A stretch of DNA of 36,118 bases from an uncultured Prevotella sp. (GTDB lineage: Bacteria > Bacteroidota > Bacteroidia > Bacteroidales > Bacteroidaceae): contig CAMORS010000021.1 of the NCBI GenBank assembly GCA_946624005.1, forward strand, positions 1-36,118, given 5' to 3'. Position numbers and translations under genes: made by a program. The stretch's first letter is position 1. Each line of letters starts with the position of its first letter. The notes under the pieces were generated by a model. The model did not search any database. It saw nothing but the letters and a program-made list of their open reading frames with translations, and was not told the DNA's origin. Positions 7,086 through 15,760 of the stretch are shown here, in pieces.

Positions 7086-10000
7086 TTATTTGATGACCAC
7101 TTTCTTTCCGTTGATGAGGTAGAGGCCAGCAGGCAGGTCGAACATCTTCTGTCCGGCCGACTTCACCTTCTTGCCGTCGATGCTGTAGACATCGAACAGA
7201 GCGTTGAGCACATCGTCGGAGATGCCGCGGATGGCTGTTGTCTCTTCGTCGCCGAAGGTGATGTTGATCTTCGTTGCCGACGAAAGGGTGAGATAGGCGC
7301 GGAACGGACGGATGGTGGCATTGGCCGACTTCACGAACAATACGTTGGCCTCTTCGGTGATGCCTGCCGGAACGACATAGACATTTTCTGAAGCCAGCGG
7401 CTGCAGAGCCTTATAGTTGGCAACGAACGAAGCGCCGTCGGCAGTCTCTGTCTGAGCATTCCAGTCGATGGTTACCTGTCCGGGATCAGATATGGTGATG
7501 CCACCCGTGCCGCTATAGACCAGGTAAGGCTTGTTGGCCACGATGGAGCTCACCTCCTTGAAGTTCAGCGTGACGGTCTCACCATTGGTGGAAGCATTCA
7601 GCTCGTAGAACTTAGTACCGTTCGAAGCCTCAGGAATCTTATCGTAGCCGAACGGAACGGTCATCGTCACATAGTAACCAGCGCGGTCGAACAGACGCTG
7701 GAAGAAGGGATTACCCACGCTGATAGGCTTGATGGCCGTATTGATATCGAACGGAGCTTCGGCATTGACACCCTCCTGGAAGAACATGGCGAAGCCATTG
7801 TAGCCCGTCTCTGACTTGACAGCCTCGTTGCGATTAACGGTACCGGCAACAGGAGTAACGAAGATACAATACGGGTTGGCGGTCTTGCCGATAACATCGA
7901 TGGTTCCTTCGTGAGCCACCTCCGTCAGGTCGTAAGAGTTGGCCTGCTTCACAGCATCGATGGCGGCAAACTCATCAGCATTCCAAGTACCCGTCAGCTT
8001 GACGAGTCCGTTGGCATCAGCCTCGCCAGCCACCAAAGCATCGGAAGCAGCTGCCGTCACGGTGATGTCGACGGTGTTGCTGATAGCCGTGTTGTCCTTC
8101 AGCTTGGCCGTGATGGTGACTTCACCCTCGGCAACACCTGTTACCACACCATTCTCATCAACGGTAGCGATGGCTTCGTCGCTGCTGACGAAGGTCACCT
8201 TCGAGGCAGCCACTGCGTTGTTGTCCTGGTCCTTGACGGTGAGCTGAACCGTCTTGCCTGCCTGCACCTCAGTGGCGGCAGCCTCTACGGTGATGGCTGT
8301 AATCTCAGCAGTAGAGCCACCCTTCTCAATCCAGTTGAGTGTGGGCTGACCGAAGTTTACTTCGCCCGGCATCATCACATACAGCGGGGTATAGAGCTGC
8401 GGATCCTTGTTGGATGTGGCCGTAATGGTAATGGTCTTACCACCATCGCTGATAGTCATGTTTGTACGGATATCTGATGCTTCATTACCGTTGATATGCC
8501 AGAATGAGCCACCCAATCCGGTCATCGTCTCCTCAGAGGTGATGATGAGCTCGTAGTTCTCCGTTCCGGTGTAGTGGTAGGGGAAGAGTGTTATCGAATG
8601 GCCATCGGCAGTTAACGTTGTTCCGTCTGACGGGTCAACAGGACCTGAACCATCCGACTTCCAGAAGTAGATATTGTCAATATAGACAACCTCGCTGCCT
8701 GTACCCTTGTCAAGCTTCAGCTGGAAAGCTTCACCAGAAGCGAAGTCGATTCCGAACTGAGACAGCGGAATATCGATGCTGTTCCACTTCTTCACATTGA
8801 GTGTACCTACGCTCTGCGAGTTCTCTGTCGGTCCCGGTAAGATAGGAGTTATCCCAAGGTTCATTGTTTGCATTGGCAGAACATCGATGTGAATGTATTC
8901 CATTTCAGCGAGGTTGAGATTGGTTGCAAACTCAAAGCCCAAGTAATTATAGTTGGAGAGCATCATGATTTCATCGCCATCAACAGTCTGTGTAGCAACA
9001 GCTGTCGACTGTCCCCAACTACCAATATTGTAGGTAGTAGCCGGAGTATAGGCATTGCTGTAGACAGAAAGAACATTGTCGACCGCCTTATCAGGCACGG
9101 AGGCTGCCGTCAGCGTAAACTCAGGCTCCTGACCTTCATCACCAATAAGGTAAACATTGCCCACGTAGAACGTCAGCGTTCCGTCTCCATTCTCAAATCC
9201 ATCAATTGCGCCAGGTGCAGCCTTGTTGCTCACCTTGCTGACATACTTGATCTGATAGAACTTGGACATCGTAACACCATCGGCAACGATATCTGCCACA
9301 GGAATCTCGAGAGCGTTCCACTCGCCGCCTGTCACGTCAAACTGATAGCCCTTTTCCGGCTGGTTACCTCCTCCTTCAACATTGGCGTTAATGGGCACGA
9401 TGGCCAGCGTGGTGGTCTTGAACGGATACACGTCAAGATGCAAGGTTGTCATTGAAGAGGCATCTATCTCGTTGAATTGCGAACCGAACCAGCGGAAGTT
9501 GCTAATGCTGTAAGCCTCCTTGCCATTGATAGTGACAGCGGAACCAGTACCGCCACCCCAGTCGTAGAAACCATAGCCAGATGTATTGCCAAGAGCTGCA
9601 CTATAAATAGACTTCACATTGGTAGCAGTGGGTACGGGTATGTCGGCCATCGTCTTGGTGGTTGCCTCTACGGTCTGAGCTGCCGACGAATTCTTGCTGT
9701 CCTGAGCAACGACAGAGAAGGTGTAGGTCGTGCCTTGTTCTAGGCCTGAAATCTCGAAGGTGATTTCCTCGCCAGAGTTACCCGTTGTGGTATACTCCTG
9801 ACTATTGGCCACATTAGTGATGACATAGTGAATGGTACTGGCCGTCTCATCAGTAGCCTTCAGGTGAAGCACTACGCTTGCAGGTGATGTTTCAGCCACT
9901 TCAACAGTGTTCAACACGGGAGCGACGGCATCTTCCAAATCACCTGTCTTCACACCGTAGGCAGCCATCTCGTAGATAGATACGCCCCACTCTGTTGCAG

Positions 10001-11087
10001 GAGCCGTGCAGTCGAACTTCACAAAGCGGACGTTGGTGTTGTTGGCAGCCCCATAGAAATAATGACGCACGTCGCCCTGCATGCCAACCTCGTCGGTTAT
10101 CGTGTAGGCGGTGTTCCATGTTTCGCCATCGGCAGAGAACTGGATGGTATAGTCTTTACCTACAGCCTGCTCTTGCTTGAGGTCGACCAGGTTGATGGTA
10201 TAGTAAGCTTCCAGGTCGACATACACCCAGGTGTGGTTGTCGGCAGGCTTTCCGAGACCACCACGGTCGCCCCAGTTTCCATTGAAGAAGAGGTCTACAT
10301 TGGTTGCCTCAGGGTTGGCTACGCCGGTCTTTCCCTGAAGGAGATTGTCACCCTCGTAGGCAAAGACAGTGGCGGTGGCCGTCTTTCCGTCGAGTGTTGC
10401 GGTGATCGTTCCTTCACCAGCCACAGTCGGAGTGTAGTTACCATTGGCATCTACCGTTCCGTTGGATGCAGAATAGACAATACCATCCAGAGGATAGTCA
10501 ACATTGTTCTGATCGAGTGCCTTTGGCGTCAGCTTGATAGAGGCCCCTACCTTGCAGGCACTCTTCGAAGCATCAGCCTTATCGGCATCAGCCGGAACAA
10601 GTGAGAATGAAGTCAAGGTTTGGGAAGTAATGTTGTACACCTCAAACTCCCAGAAGCTATAGGCCCATTGAGTAGCACGTTCTGTTCCGTAGAACTGCAC
10701 GTAACGAGCTGTGACAGGTGTTTCGAGATTGAAGGACTGTGTGAAGGGATCTGTCAGTTCTTGTCCTTCAACCGTTACGATTGTGGAGCCATCAGTCAGA
10801 TAGCCGTCGTCACCAACAGTATTGCCAGCCTTAATCACAAACGACTTACCGTATGCAGCTTCCCATACGATGACAAGGCGATTGAACGTTTGTTCAGAAC
10901 CTAAATCCACTTGCCACGTCTGAGGGTCACTTTGAGCGGATTCCCAGCGTGTACCTGTTGTGTTGCCATCGACGGCATTCGAAGCCGTTCCGCTGGTGGC
11001 AATAGCAGCCTTATTGAGAGCCAAGTTTTGGCCGAAGGCTGTGATGGTCGCCATAAAGGCGAACAACAATAATACAGTTTTTTTCAT
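7086..11087 (-). CDS. Secreted multidomain F5/8-type-C, FN3 and Ig-like protein, 1333 residues
   Basis: The signal peptide is MKKTVLLLFAFMATITAFGQ. Domains in order by eye: a discoidin/F5/8-type-C module (about 21-152: NLALNKAAIATSG, WQVDLGSEQTFNRLVIVWE); an Ig-like segment (about 155-243); a second F5/8-type-C module (about 245-380: VYVDLEAYYTINLVDLKQEQ); a fibronectin-III-like domain (about 388-478); two related beta-sandwich modules (about 488-650 and 668-812, both opening VxSxYS and ending xVGNVYL or YIDNIYFWK); a Big_2-type Ig domain (about 928-1012); and a long tail ending in a short sorting-type motif (VYSIDGKKV, LPAGLYLINGKKVVIK). I see no catalytic domain, so a glycan-binding or scaffold role is plausible. 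The frame is open further upstream to 11261, but the signal peptide places the start at 11087. Confidence 0.88.
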   Translation of the reverse strand: MKKTVLLLFAFMATITAFGQNLALNKAAIATSGTASNAVDGNTTGTRWESAQSDPQTWQVDLGSEQTFNRLVIVWEAAYGKSFVIKAGNTVGDDGYLTDGSTIVTVEGQELTDPFTQSFNLETPVTARYVQFYGTERATQWAYSFWEFEVYNITSQTLTSFSLVPADADKADASKSACKVGASIKLTPKALDQNNVDYPLDGIVYSASNGTVDANGNYTPTVAGEGTITATLDGKTATATVFAYEGDNLLQGKTGVANPEATNVDLFFNGNWGDRGGLGKPADNHTWVYVDLEAYYTINLVDLKQEQAVGKDYTIQFSADGETWNTAYTITDEVGMQGDVRHYFYGAANNTNVRFVKFDCTAPATEWGVSIYEMAAYGVKTGDLEDAVAPVLNTVEVAETSPASVVLHLKATDETASTIHYVITNVANSQEYTTTGNSGEEITFEISGLEQGTTYTFSVVAQDSKNSSAAQTVEATTKTMADIPVPTATNVKSIYSAALGNTSGYGFYDWGGGTGSAVTINGKEAYSISNFRWFGSQFNEIDASSMTTLHLDVYPFKTTTLAIVPINANVEGGGNQPEKGYQFDVTGGEWNALEIPVADIVADGVTMSKFYQIKYVSKVSNKAAPGAIDGFENGDGTLTFYVGNVYLIGDEGQEPEFTLTAASVPDKAVDNVLSVYSNAYTPATTYNIGSWGQSTAVATQTVDGDEIMMLSNYNYLGFEFATNLNLAEMEYIHIDVLPMQTMNLGITPILPGPTENSQSVGTLNVKKWNSIDIPLSQFGIDFASGEAFQLKLDKGTGSEVVYIDNIYFWKSDGSGPVDPSDGTTLTADGHSITLFPYHYTGTENYELIITSEETMTGLGGSFWHINGNEASDIRTNMTISDGGKTITITATSNKDPQLYTPLYVMMPGEVNFGQPTLNWIEKGGSTAEITAITVEAAATEVQAGKTVQLTVKDQDNNAVAASKVTFVSSDEAIATVDENGVVTGVAEGEVTITAKLKDNTAISNTVDITVTAAASDALVAGEADANGLVKLTGTWNADEFAAIDAVKQANSYDLTEVAHEGTIDVIGKTANPYCIFVTPVAGTVNRNEAVKSETGYNGFAMFFQEGVNAEAPFDINTAIKPISVGNPFFQRLFDRAGYYVTMTVPFGYDKIPEASNGTKFYELNASTNGETVTLNFKEVSSIVANKPYLVYSGTGGITISDPGQVTIDWNAQTETADGASFVANYKALQPLASENVYVVPAGITEEANVLFVKSANATIRPFRAYLTLSSATKINITFGDEETTAIRGISDDVLNALFDVYSIDGKKVKSAGQKMFDLPAGLYLINGKKVVIK

Positions 11088-11130
11088 CTTTGTTAGTTTT
11101 TTAGTGAATATAATAGATTGGTAAATAGTC

Positions 11131-14100
11131 TTATCGGATGACCACCTTGCGTACACCGTCGGCCGTGCGGACAATGTAGATGCCTGCAGGCAGATGGCTG
11201 ACCATCGACGATGAGCCAAGGCGATGACCCTGCAAGTCGAAGATGCCATGCCGACCAGCAAGCTGCTGTTGTGCAGCTATATCGCTGATCTCTGTAGGCA
11301 CGACAGGATCTTGCTTCTCGCCATAGAAGAAGACGGCATCGTAGCCCACCTGTGTGCCACTGACACCACCGGCAAGCAGCACGAAGATGTTGCCCGTGAA
11401 GGCCCGTGCCGTACGATAGTCGAGACCTTGGCGCACCAGATAGGACACGGGCACGTCGATGTTGTGCCATGTGCCGTCACGAGGGATGTCGCCGATGCAG
11501 GGATGACCTTCGTAATCGCCCGTTCCGAGGGGGAGGAAGGCCGTCTTACCGTTGCCGTCGACCACATAAAACTCGATGTTGCCCGTGTAGGTAGTCTTAA
11601 CGGCGAAGTGCAGCGTATAGTGGCTGTCGATGGCAGAGAGGTTGACACCGCTGCCGCCGATGTTGTAGCCCAGTCCGCTCCAGCCGCTTGTGCCCACTTC
11701 GGCGAGCATATACTTACCCTCCACGCCAAACGAGTTGTTATCGGTCGGCGTCAGGAACGATAAGGTGTTTTCCCACGCATAGAGGTTCTGCGTCGTTCCG
11801 TTGGGGCCGATGTTCGTCACGAACGAGTCGTTCAGATACTTCCCCTGCGTCTCGTCGTCGAGATAGATGACGTAGTAGTCGCCCTTGGGGAAGGCAAATG
11901 GCTCTTCGCTTGCTGATGTTATCGTGATGGTACGCTCATCGATGCTCTCTTCAGCCGGCAGCTCGTAGGCCGAAGCCGGACCATAGAGGAAGATGGCATC
12001 GTAGCTCACCTGCGTACCAGCTACGCCACCAAGCAGGATGTTCAGCACGTTGCCGGTGAAGTTGCTCGATGTCGAGAAGTCCAGACCGTAGTTGGCACGC
12101 AGCATGGCCAGCGGGATGTCGATGCTGCTCCAAGTGCCATCACGATCGAAGTCGGCTATCGGGGCATGTCCGTCGTAAGGCTCCTGTCCGAGCACAATCT
12201 GTGCCTCCGTGCCTCGTCCGTCGATGAGGGCAAACTCTATCGGTCCTGCATAGGTCGACTTCACGGCCAGATGGAGGGTATAGCTGTTGGCGATGCCTGT
12301 AAGATTGAGCGGCTCGCTGCTGGCAGCCACGTTGTAGCCCATGCCACTCCAGCCGACCGTACCCACCTGAGCGGTGATGTAAGCTCCGTCGACACCAAAC
12401 GAGTTGGGACCCGTCGTAGTGGGGAAGCTGATGGTATTCTCCCACGAATAGAGGTTGCGCGTAGAGCCGTTAGGGCCTATCTCGCGCACATCGCCGATGC
12501 TGGCATGGTTGAGCGTCTCGCTGTCCATGAAGATGGTGTAGTAACGATGGTCGGCCTGGAACTCAAAGGGGTTCTGCTTCGGATTGTCAATCTTCGTCAC
12601 ACGGACGTCGAAATTGGTCTCGTCGGTGTCGGGCTGTGCATCCTTCGGACCATAGAAGAAGACAGCATCATAACCGAACGACGTCGTCGGGTCGCCACCA
12701 CCGAGGACGACGAAGAAGTTACCCTCGTAGTCGGTATCGTTGCGGAAGTCGAGACCGAAGTTGCGTTGCAGGTATTCCATCGTCACGTCGATGCTGTGCC
12801 ACTGTCCGTCGCGCTTGAAGTTGGCCACGGGCTGATGGAAGGCACCATCGCTTTCGAACGGTGTCTCTCCCAAGACGATGTGGGCAGCATGACCCGAACC
12901 GTCGTTGACGATGAAGTCGAGCGATGCCTTCGAATATGATTTCACGGCCAAGTGGAGCTTGAAGTCTTTGTTCAGGCACGACAGATCGAGGTCGCCTGCT
13001 TCGCTATTGACGTTGTAGCCCAGTCCGCTCCAGCCTTTGCTACCTACGGTCAGAGCAATATATCCGCCCGCCACACCAAAGGAGTTCTCACCGTCGGCAT
13101 CGTCGTAGATAAACGTTCCTTCCCAGTTCCAGCTGTTCTGCGAGCCTCCGTTGTCGCCACAGTTCAGGTAGCGTTCGTCGGGCATATTGTCCTCGCGAGT
13201 CTTTCCGTCAACGTAGATGCCATAGTAGCGATAGTCGTCGCTGAACTCGAAGGGGTTCTCCTTCGGTGTCGGTATGTCGGTGACGGTGATGCCTTCATCG
13301 GTCGTGGAGTTCTCGCCGACATCGCCCGGATCGGGTTCTGTGCCACCGGTGCTGATAGGTGTTCCCTCAACGGTAGCCATATCGGCATCGCCATCGGCAG
13401 AACGCACAAGTTTGATGAGCGAGAGACAGAAGGCGCGAGCGTTGTCTTTCTTGATGGTGAGCGTCTGCTTGCCTGCGGGCAGCGTCACGTCGATGGCATA
13501 GCCCGTATAGGTGTTGGCATTGTCGGTGGGTGTCAGCTCTATCTTTGAAGCCAGGGTGTTGCCTTCGCTGTCGAGGATGTTGACACGGGGAACGAGGTTG
13601 GTGCCCTCAGGACGTACGCCTCGCAGAAGTAGCTGATACTGTCCAGCCTCCGCTACCTCCACCTGATAAGTCATGCTGACGGCATTGCCCTGCAGGTAGA
13701 GCTCCACGCTGTCGCGCGTCAGGGGGTCGATGCCTTTCCGGATGGAAGTCAGGGCATTGACATCTACGAAGCTGTTGACGGGGATTACCTCGCCCACTTG
13801 ATAGTATCGCTCGGTGTCGAAGGGCGACATGTTGACATAGGCGAAGCCGAGCGGGGAGAGCGTTCCGGCAGGAATGCCCTTGGCGCGGTTGACGTATTCC
13901 AAGAGGTTATAGAAGGGATAGGCATTGCTTCCGCGAGCCTTGAACCAAGCATAGCGGAAGACATACTCGCTCTTCTCTAACGAGGCCACCTTCTGAATCA
14001 TCTGTTGCTGCTGCTGTTCGGCGGTGATGCCGTCGCTCTCCCACGAGCAGAACTCGGTGAGCCACACCTGCTTGCCGTATTTCTTGGCGAAGTTCTCTAC

Positions 14101-14694
14101 GAACGAGAGCATCGCCGCCGGAGCATCCATATAGCAATGGAGTGCGAGATAGTCGATGCGCGGTTCCTTGTTATAACGTTGTTTGTAAGCAGCTATGAAG
14201 CCGTCCATCCACGCTTCGGGTTGGTAGGTCTGTCCGTCGTTGATGGCTCCGTCGGGATAGTTGAGAGCTGGTGCGACGAGGTAGAGGTCGAGTTCGTCGG
14301 CAAGCTGTTCGAGCTGCGGCCATTTCTCGGCTGCCTGGGCGGGTGTCATGTTGGCCTGTGCATGGAAGTTCGGCTCGTTGAAGCCCAGCAGAAACTTGTC
14401 TTGCGGGTGACTTTGATAGTAAGAACGAAGCGTCTCGACGTTGAAACCACCGTTCCAGGCCATGGGGACGTACTCGAGATCTTTGTCGGCTCCCATCATC
14501 GAAGCCAGTTCCTGAGGGGGGGTTGCCCCCCAGTTGTACCACCAGGAGCAGCCTTTGGAGAGTGCGGTGACGTCTTCGGCGTAGCTCAGGGAGTTTTCAC
14601 CGAAACCACGTTTGTTGCTTCTCGACAAGCCGTCGGCCATCACCGACTGAGCGACCAAGGCGAGAATAAGTGATGAAAACAATACTTTTTTCAT
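11131..14694 (-). CDS. Secreted GH128-type beta-1,3-glucanase with three tandem C-terminal modules
   Basis: 1187 residues. After a signal peptide (1-21) comes a Glyco_hydro_cc/GH128-like TIM barrel at about 28-290: KRGFGENS, WWYNWG, the likely acid/base Glu107 in LLGFNEPN, LALHCYMD with His186, and the likely nucleophile Glu214 in VWLTEFCSWE. The family cleaves beta-1,3-glucans. A beta-rich domain with a CBM-like look follows (about 325-433). Three copies of a module of about 200 residues come next (480-684, 708-908, 931-1127), each with WENT or WEGT, NSFGV, GWSGLGYN and DGxWxxID. A short sorting tail ends the protein (LPAGIYIVRTADGVRKVVIR). The start ATG overlaps the upstream gene's stop by 4 bases (ATGA), implying translational coupling. 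There is no SusC/SusD pair nearby. Confidence 0.87.
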   Translation of the reverse strand: MKKVLFSSLILALVAQSVMADGLSRSNKRGFGENSLSYAEDVTALSKGCSWWYNWGATPPQELASMMGADKDLEYVPMAWNGGFNVETLRSYYQSHPQDKFLLGFNEPNFHAQANMTPAQAAEKWPQLEQLADELDLYLVAPALNYPDGAINDGQTYQPEAWMDGFIAAYKQRYNKEPRIDYLALHCYMDAPAAMLSFVENFAKKYGKQVWLTEFCSWESDGITAEQQQQQMIQKVASLEKSEYVFRYAWFKARGSNAYPFYNLLEYVNRAKGIPAGTLSPLGFAYVNMSPFDTERYYQVGEVIPVNSFVDVNALTSIRKGIDPLTRDSVELYLQGNAVSMTYQVEVAEAGQYQLLLRGVRPEGTNLVPRVNILDSEGNTLASKIELTPTDNANTYTGYAIDVTLPAGKQTLTIKKDNARAFCLSLIKLVRSADGDADMATVEGTPISTGGTEPDPGDVGENSTTDEGITVTDIPTPKENPFEFSDDYRYYGIYVDGKTREDNMPDERYLNCGDNGGSQNSWNWEGTFIYDDADGENSFGVAGGYIALTVGSKGWSGLGYNVNSEAGDLDLSCLNKDFKLHLAVKSYSKASLDFIVNDGSGHAAHIVLGETPFESDGAFHQPVANFKRDGQWHSIDVTMEYLQRNFGLDFRNDTDYEGNFFVVLGGGDPTTSFGYDAVFFYGPKDAQPDTDETNFDVRVTKIDNPKQNPFEFQADHRYYTIFMDSETLNHASIGDVREIGPNGSTRNLYSWENTISFPTTTGPNSFGVDGAYITAQVGTVGWSGMGYNVAASSEPLNLTGIANSYTLHLAVKSTYAGPIEFALIDGRGTEAQIVLGQEPYDGHAPIADFDRDGTWSSIDIPLAMLRANYGLDFSTSSNFTGNVLNILLGGVAGTQVSYDAIFLYGPASAYELPAEESIDERTITITSASEEPFAFPKGDYYVIYLDDETQGKYLNDSFVTNIGPNGTTQNLYAWENTLSFLTPTDNNSFGVEGKYMLAEVGTSGWSGLGYNIGGSGVNLSAIDSHYTLHFAVKTTYTGNIEFYVVDGNGKTAFLPLGTGDYEGHPCIGDIPRDGTWHNIDVPVSYLVRQGLDYRTARAFTGNIFVLLAGGVSGTQVGYDAVFFYGEKQDPVVPTEISDIAAQQQLAGRHGIFDLQGHRLGSSSMVSHLPAGIYIVRTADGVRKVVIR
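11314..13257 (-). repeat. Three tandem copies of a ~200-residue module inside the GH128 gene
   Basis: Copies lie at 13257-12643, 12573-11971 and 11904-11314 (minus strand). Shared landmarks in the same order are PFEF or PFAF, ExxIGPNG or NCGDNGG, W(E)NT, NSFGV, VGxxGWSGLGYN, LHLAVKS, the DGxWxxID block, and YDAxFxYG. A fourth, more diverged copy makes up most of the adjacent upstream gene. The fold and ligand are unknown to me. Confidence 0.85.
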
Positions 14695-15593
14695 TGTATG
14701 ACTTTACGTTTTGCGTTGATGATGATTTGATGGGTGTTGGGTGATGGGGTTTGGCGTCCTTGGAGGTCGTAGACTCGTTGGCGAGACAGTGTCTTGCCGT
14801 ACTGAACAGGCTGGATGGCTGTTGGTTCAGTGGGCTGTTCAACCTCGATGACGGAGGTGACGGGGGCCTTCGGACCATGGAAGAAGCAGGCATCGAAGTC
14901 GAGGCTGAGTCCAGGCGACTTACCGACAAGAGCGCAGAGATAGTTTTTGTCGACATAGGCTGTCGCTCCATCGAAGGTGAACTCGTACTGGTCTTCGAGA
15001 TAGGTCATGGGTATCTCGATGTCGTACCAATTGCCATCGCGCGGGAAGTCGGCTACAGGGTCGATGCCGTCGTAGGGCGACTGTCCGAAGACGAGATGTG
15101 CTACGGTGCCGTTGCCATCGGTGAGGTAGATGTCTACTGACTGTGAGGTAAAGCTGCGCAGGGCCATGTGGAAGGAGTAGTCGGAGCTGATCCAGTGGAG
15201 GTCCATGGGTGCCCCGTTGGCTGCGACGTTGTAGCCGAGGCCCGACCATCCTTTAGAGGAGCCTACGCGCCACGACTGATAGCCGCCTGTCTGGCCATAC
15301 CAGTTGGAACCGTTGGCATCAGCCCATACTACCGTTTCCTCCCACGACCAGATGTTGCGTCCGTTGTCGGGGTCGGCTCCCATCCATACGAAGTTGTCGT
15401 CGGTCAGTCCGAACTGTTCTTTCAGCTTTGGCCGAACCTCGTCGCTCAGCTGGATAAGGAAGTAGCTCTCGTCGGGCGAGAACTGAAACTGAATCTGTTT
15501 GTTTTCTCCCAGCGAGGGAGTGATGCTGATTTCCTGTGCGAACATGGTGGCAGATGCCATCAGGCATGATAAGAGTAGAATGTTTTGTTTCAT
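14691..15593 (-). CDS. Secreted single-module protein homologous to the GH128 repeats
   Basis: A 300-residue protein with signal peptide MKQNILLLSCLMASATMFAQ. Residues about 36-242 form one copy of the module found three times in the downstream GH128 enzyme: IWSWEETVVW, GWSGLGYNVAA, DGNWYDIEIP and FDACFFHGPKAP line up in order. It ends with VYDLQGRQ and a degenerate sorting-like tail (IIINAKRKVIQ) lacking the usual GxYIV. The stop overlaps the glucanase start by 4 bases. A free-standing copy beside a tandem-copy enzyme suggests a glycan-binding partner, which is inference. The start at 15593 is set by the signal peptide; the frame is open further upstream to 15923. Confidence 0.8.
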   Translation of the reverse strand: MKQNILLLSCLMASATMFAQEISITPSLGENKQIQFQFSPDESYFLIQLSDEVRPKLKEQFGLTDDNFVWMGADPDNGRNIWSWEETVVWADANGSNWYGQTGGYQSWRVGSSKGWSGLGYNVAANGAPMDLHWISSDYSFHMALRSFTSQSVDIYLTDGNGTVAHLVFGQSPYDGIDPVADFPRDGNWYDIEIPMTYLEDQYEFTFDGATAYVDKNYLCALVGKSPGLSLDFDACFFHGPKAPVTSVIEVEQPTEPTAIQPVQYGKTLSRQRVYDLQGRQTPSPNTHQIIINAKRKVIQ

Positions 15594-15630
15594 ATCATCA
15601 TTGTATTTAGTTTTGTAGTCAGATAAAAAA

Positions 15631-15689
15631 GAAGCAACCATCGAAGACGCATTCGCAGCCAAGGCCACGACGGTGTTTTCGATGGTTGC
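15631..15689 (-). terminator. Long-stem hairpin after the POT transporter, possible attenuator
   Basis: A perfect 12-bp inverted repeat (GCAACCATCGAA at 15634-15645 and its complement at 15678-15689) spans a 32-base loop. On the minus strand it is followed by TTCTTTTTT, as in an intrinsic terminator. No TAnnTTTG promoter lies between it and the next gene at 15593, so the downstream operon may depend on read-through. Confidence 0.65.
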
Positions 15690-15700
15690 CTGTTGGTTTT

Positions 15701-15745
15701 TATAGAAGCTATAGAAACTATAGAAGCTATAGATGCGATAGCTAT
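15701..15745. repeat. Period-9 tandem array
   Basis: TATAGAAGC, TATAGAAAC, TATAGAAGC, TATAGATGC (15701-15736), then GATAGCTATAG. It lies between the transporter stop codon and the hairpin. Translated as an upstream extension of the next gene it would give a YSFYSFY run, which argues against that extension. Confidence 0.8.
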
Positions 15746-15760
15746 AGTAAGAGCCGTGGC

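Noticed and set aside
11088..11261. 58-codon N-terminal extension of the 1333-residue protein
   Set aside because: It overlaps the end of the GH128 gene and would bury a clear signal peptide.
12166..12939. 257-codon plus-strand frame opposite the GH128 gene, with similar frames at 11224 and 12952
   Set aside because: These repeat because the antisense strand of the three homologous modules stays open in the same frame; composition mirrors the real gene.
6882..15593. Classical Sus-type polysaccharide utilization locus
   Set aside because: No SusC-like TonB-dependent transporter, SusD homologue or hybrid sensor is present in or near the cluster.
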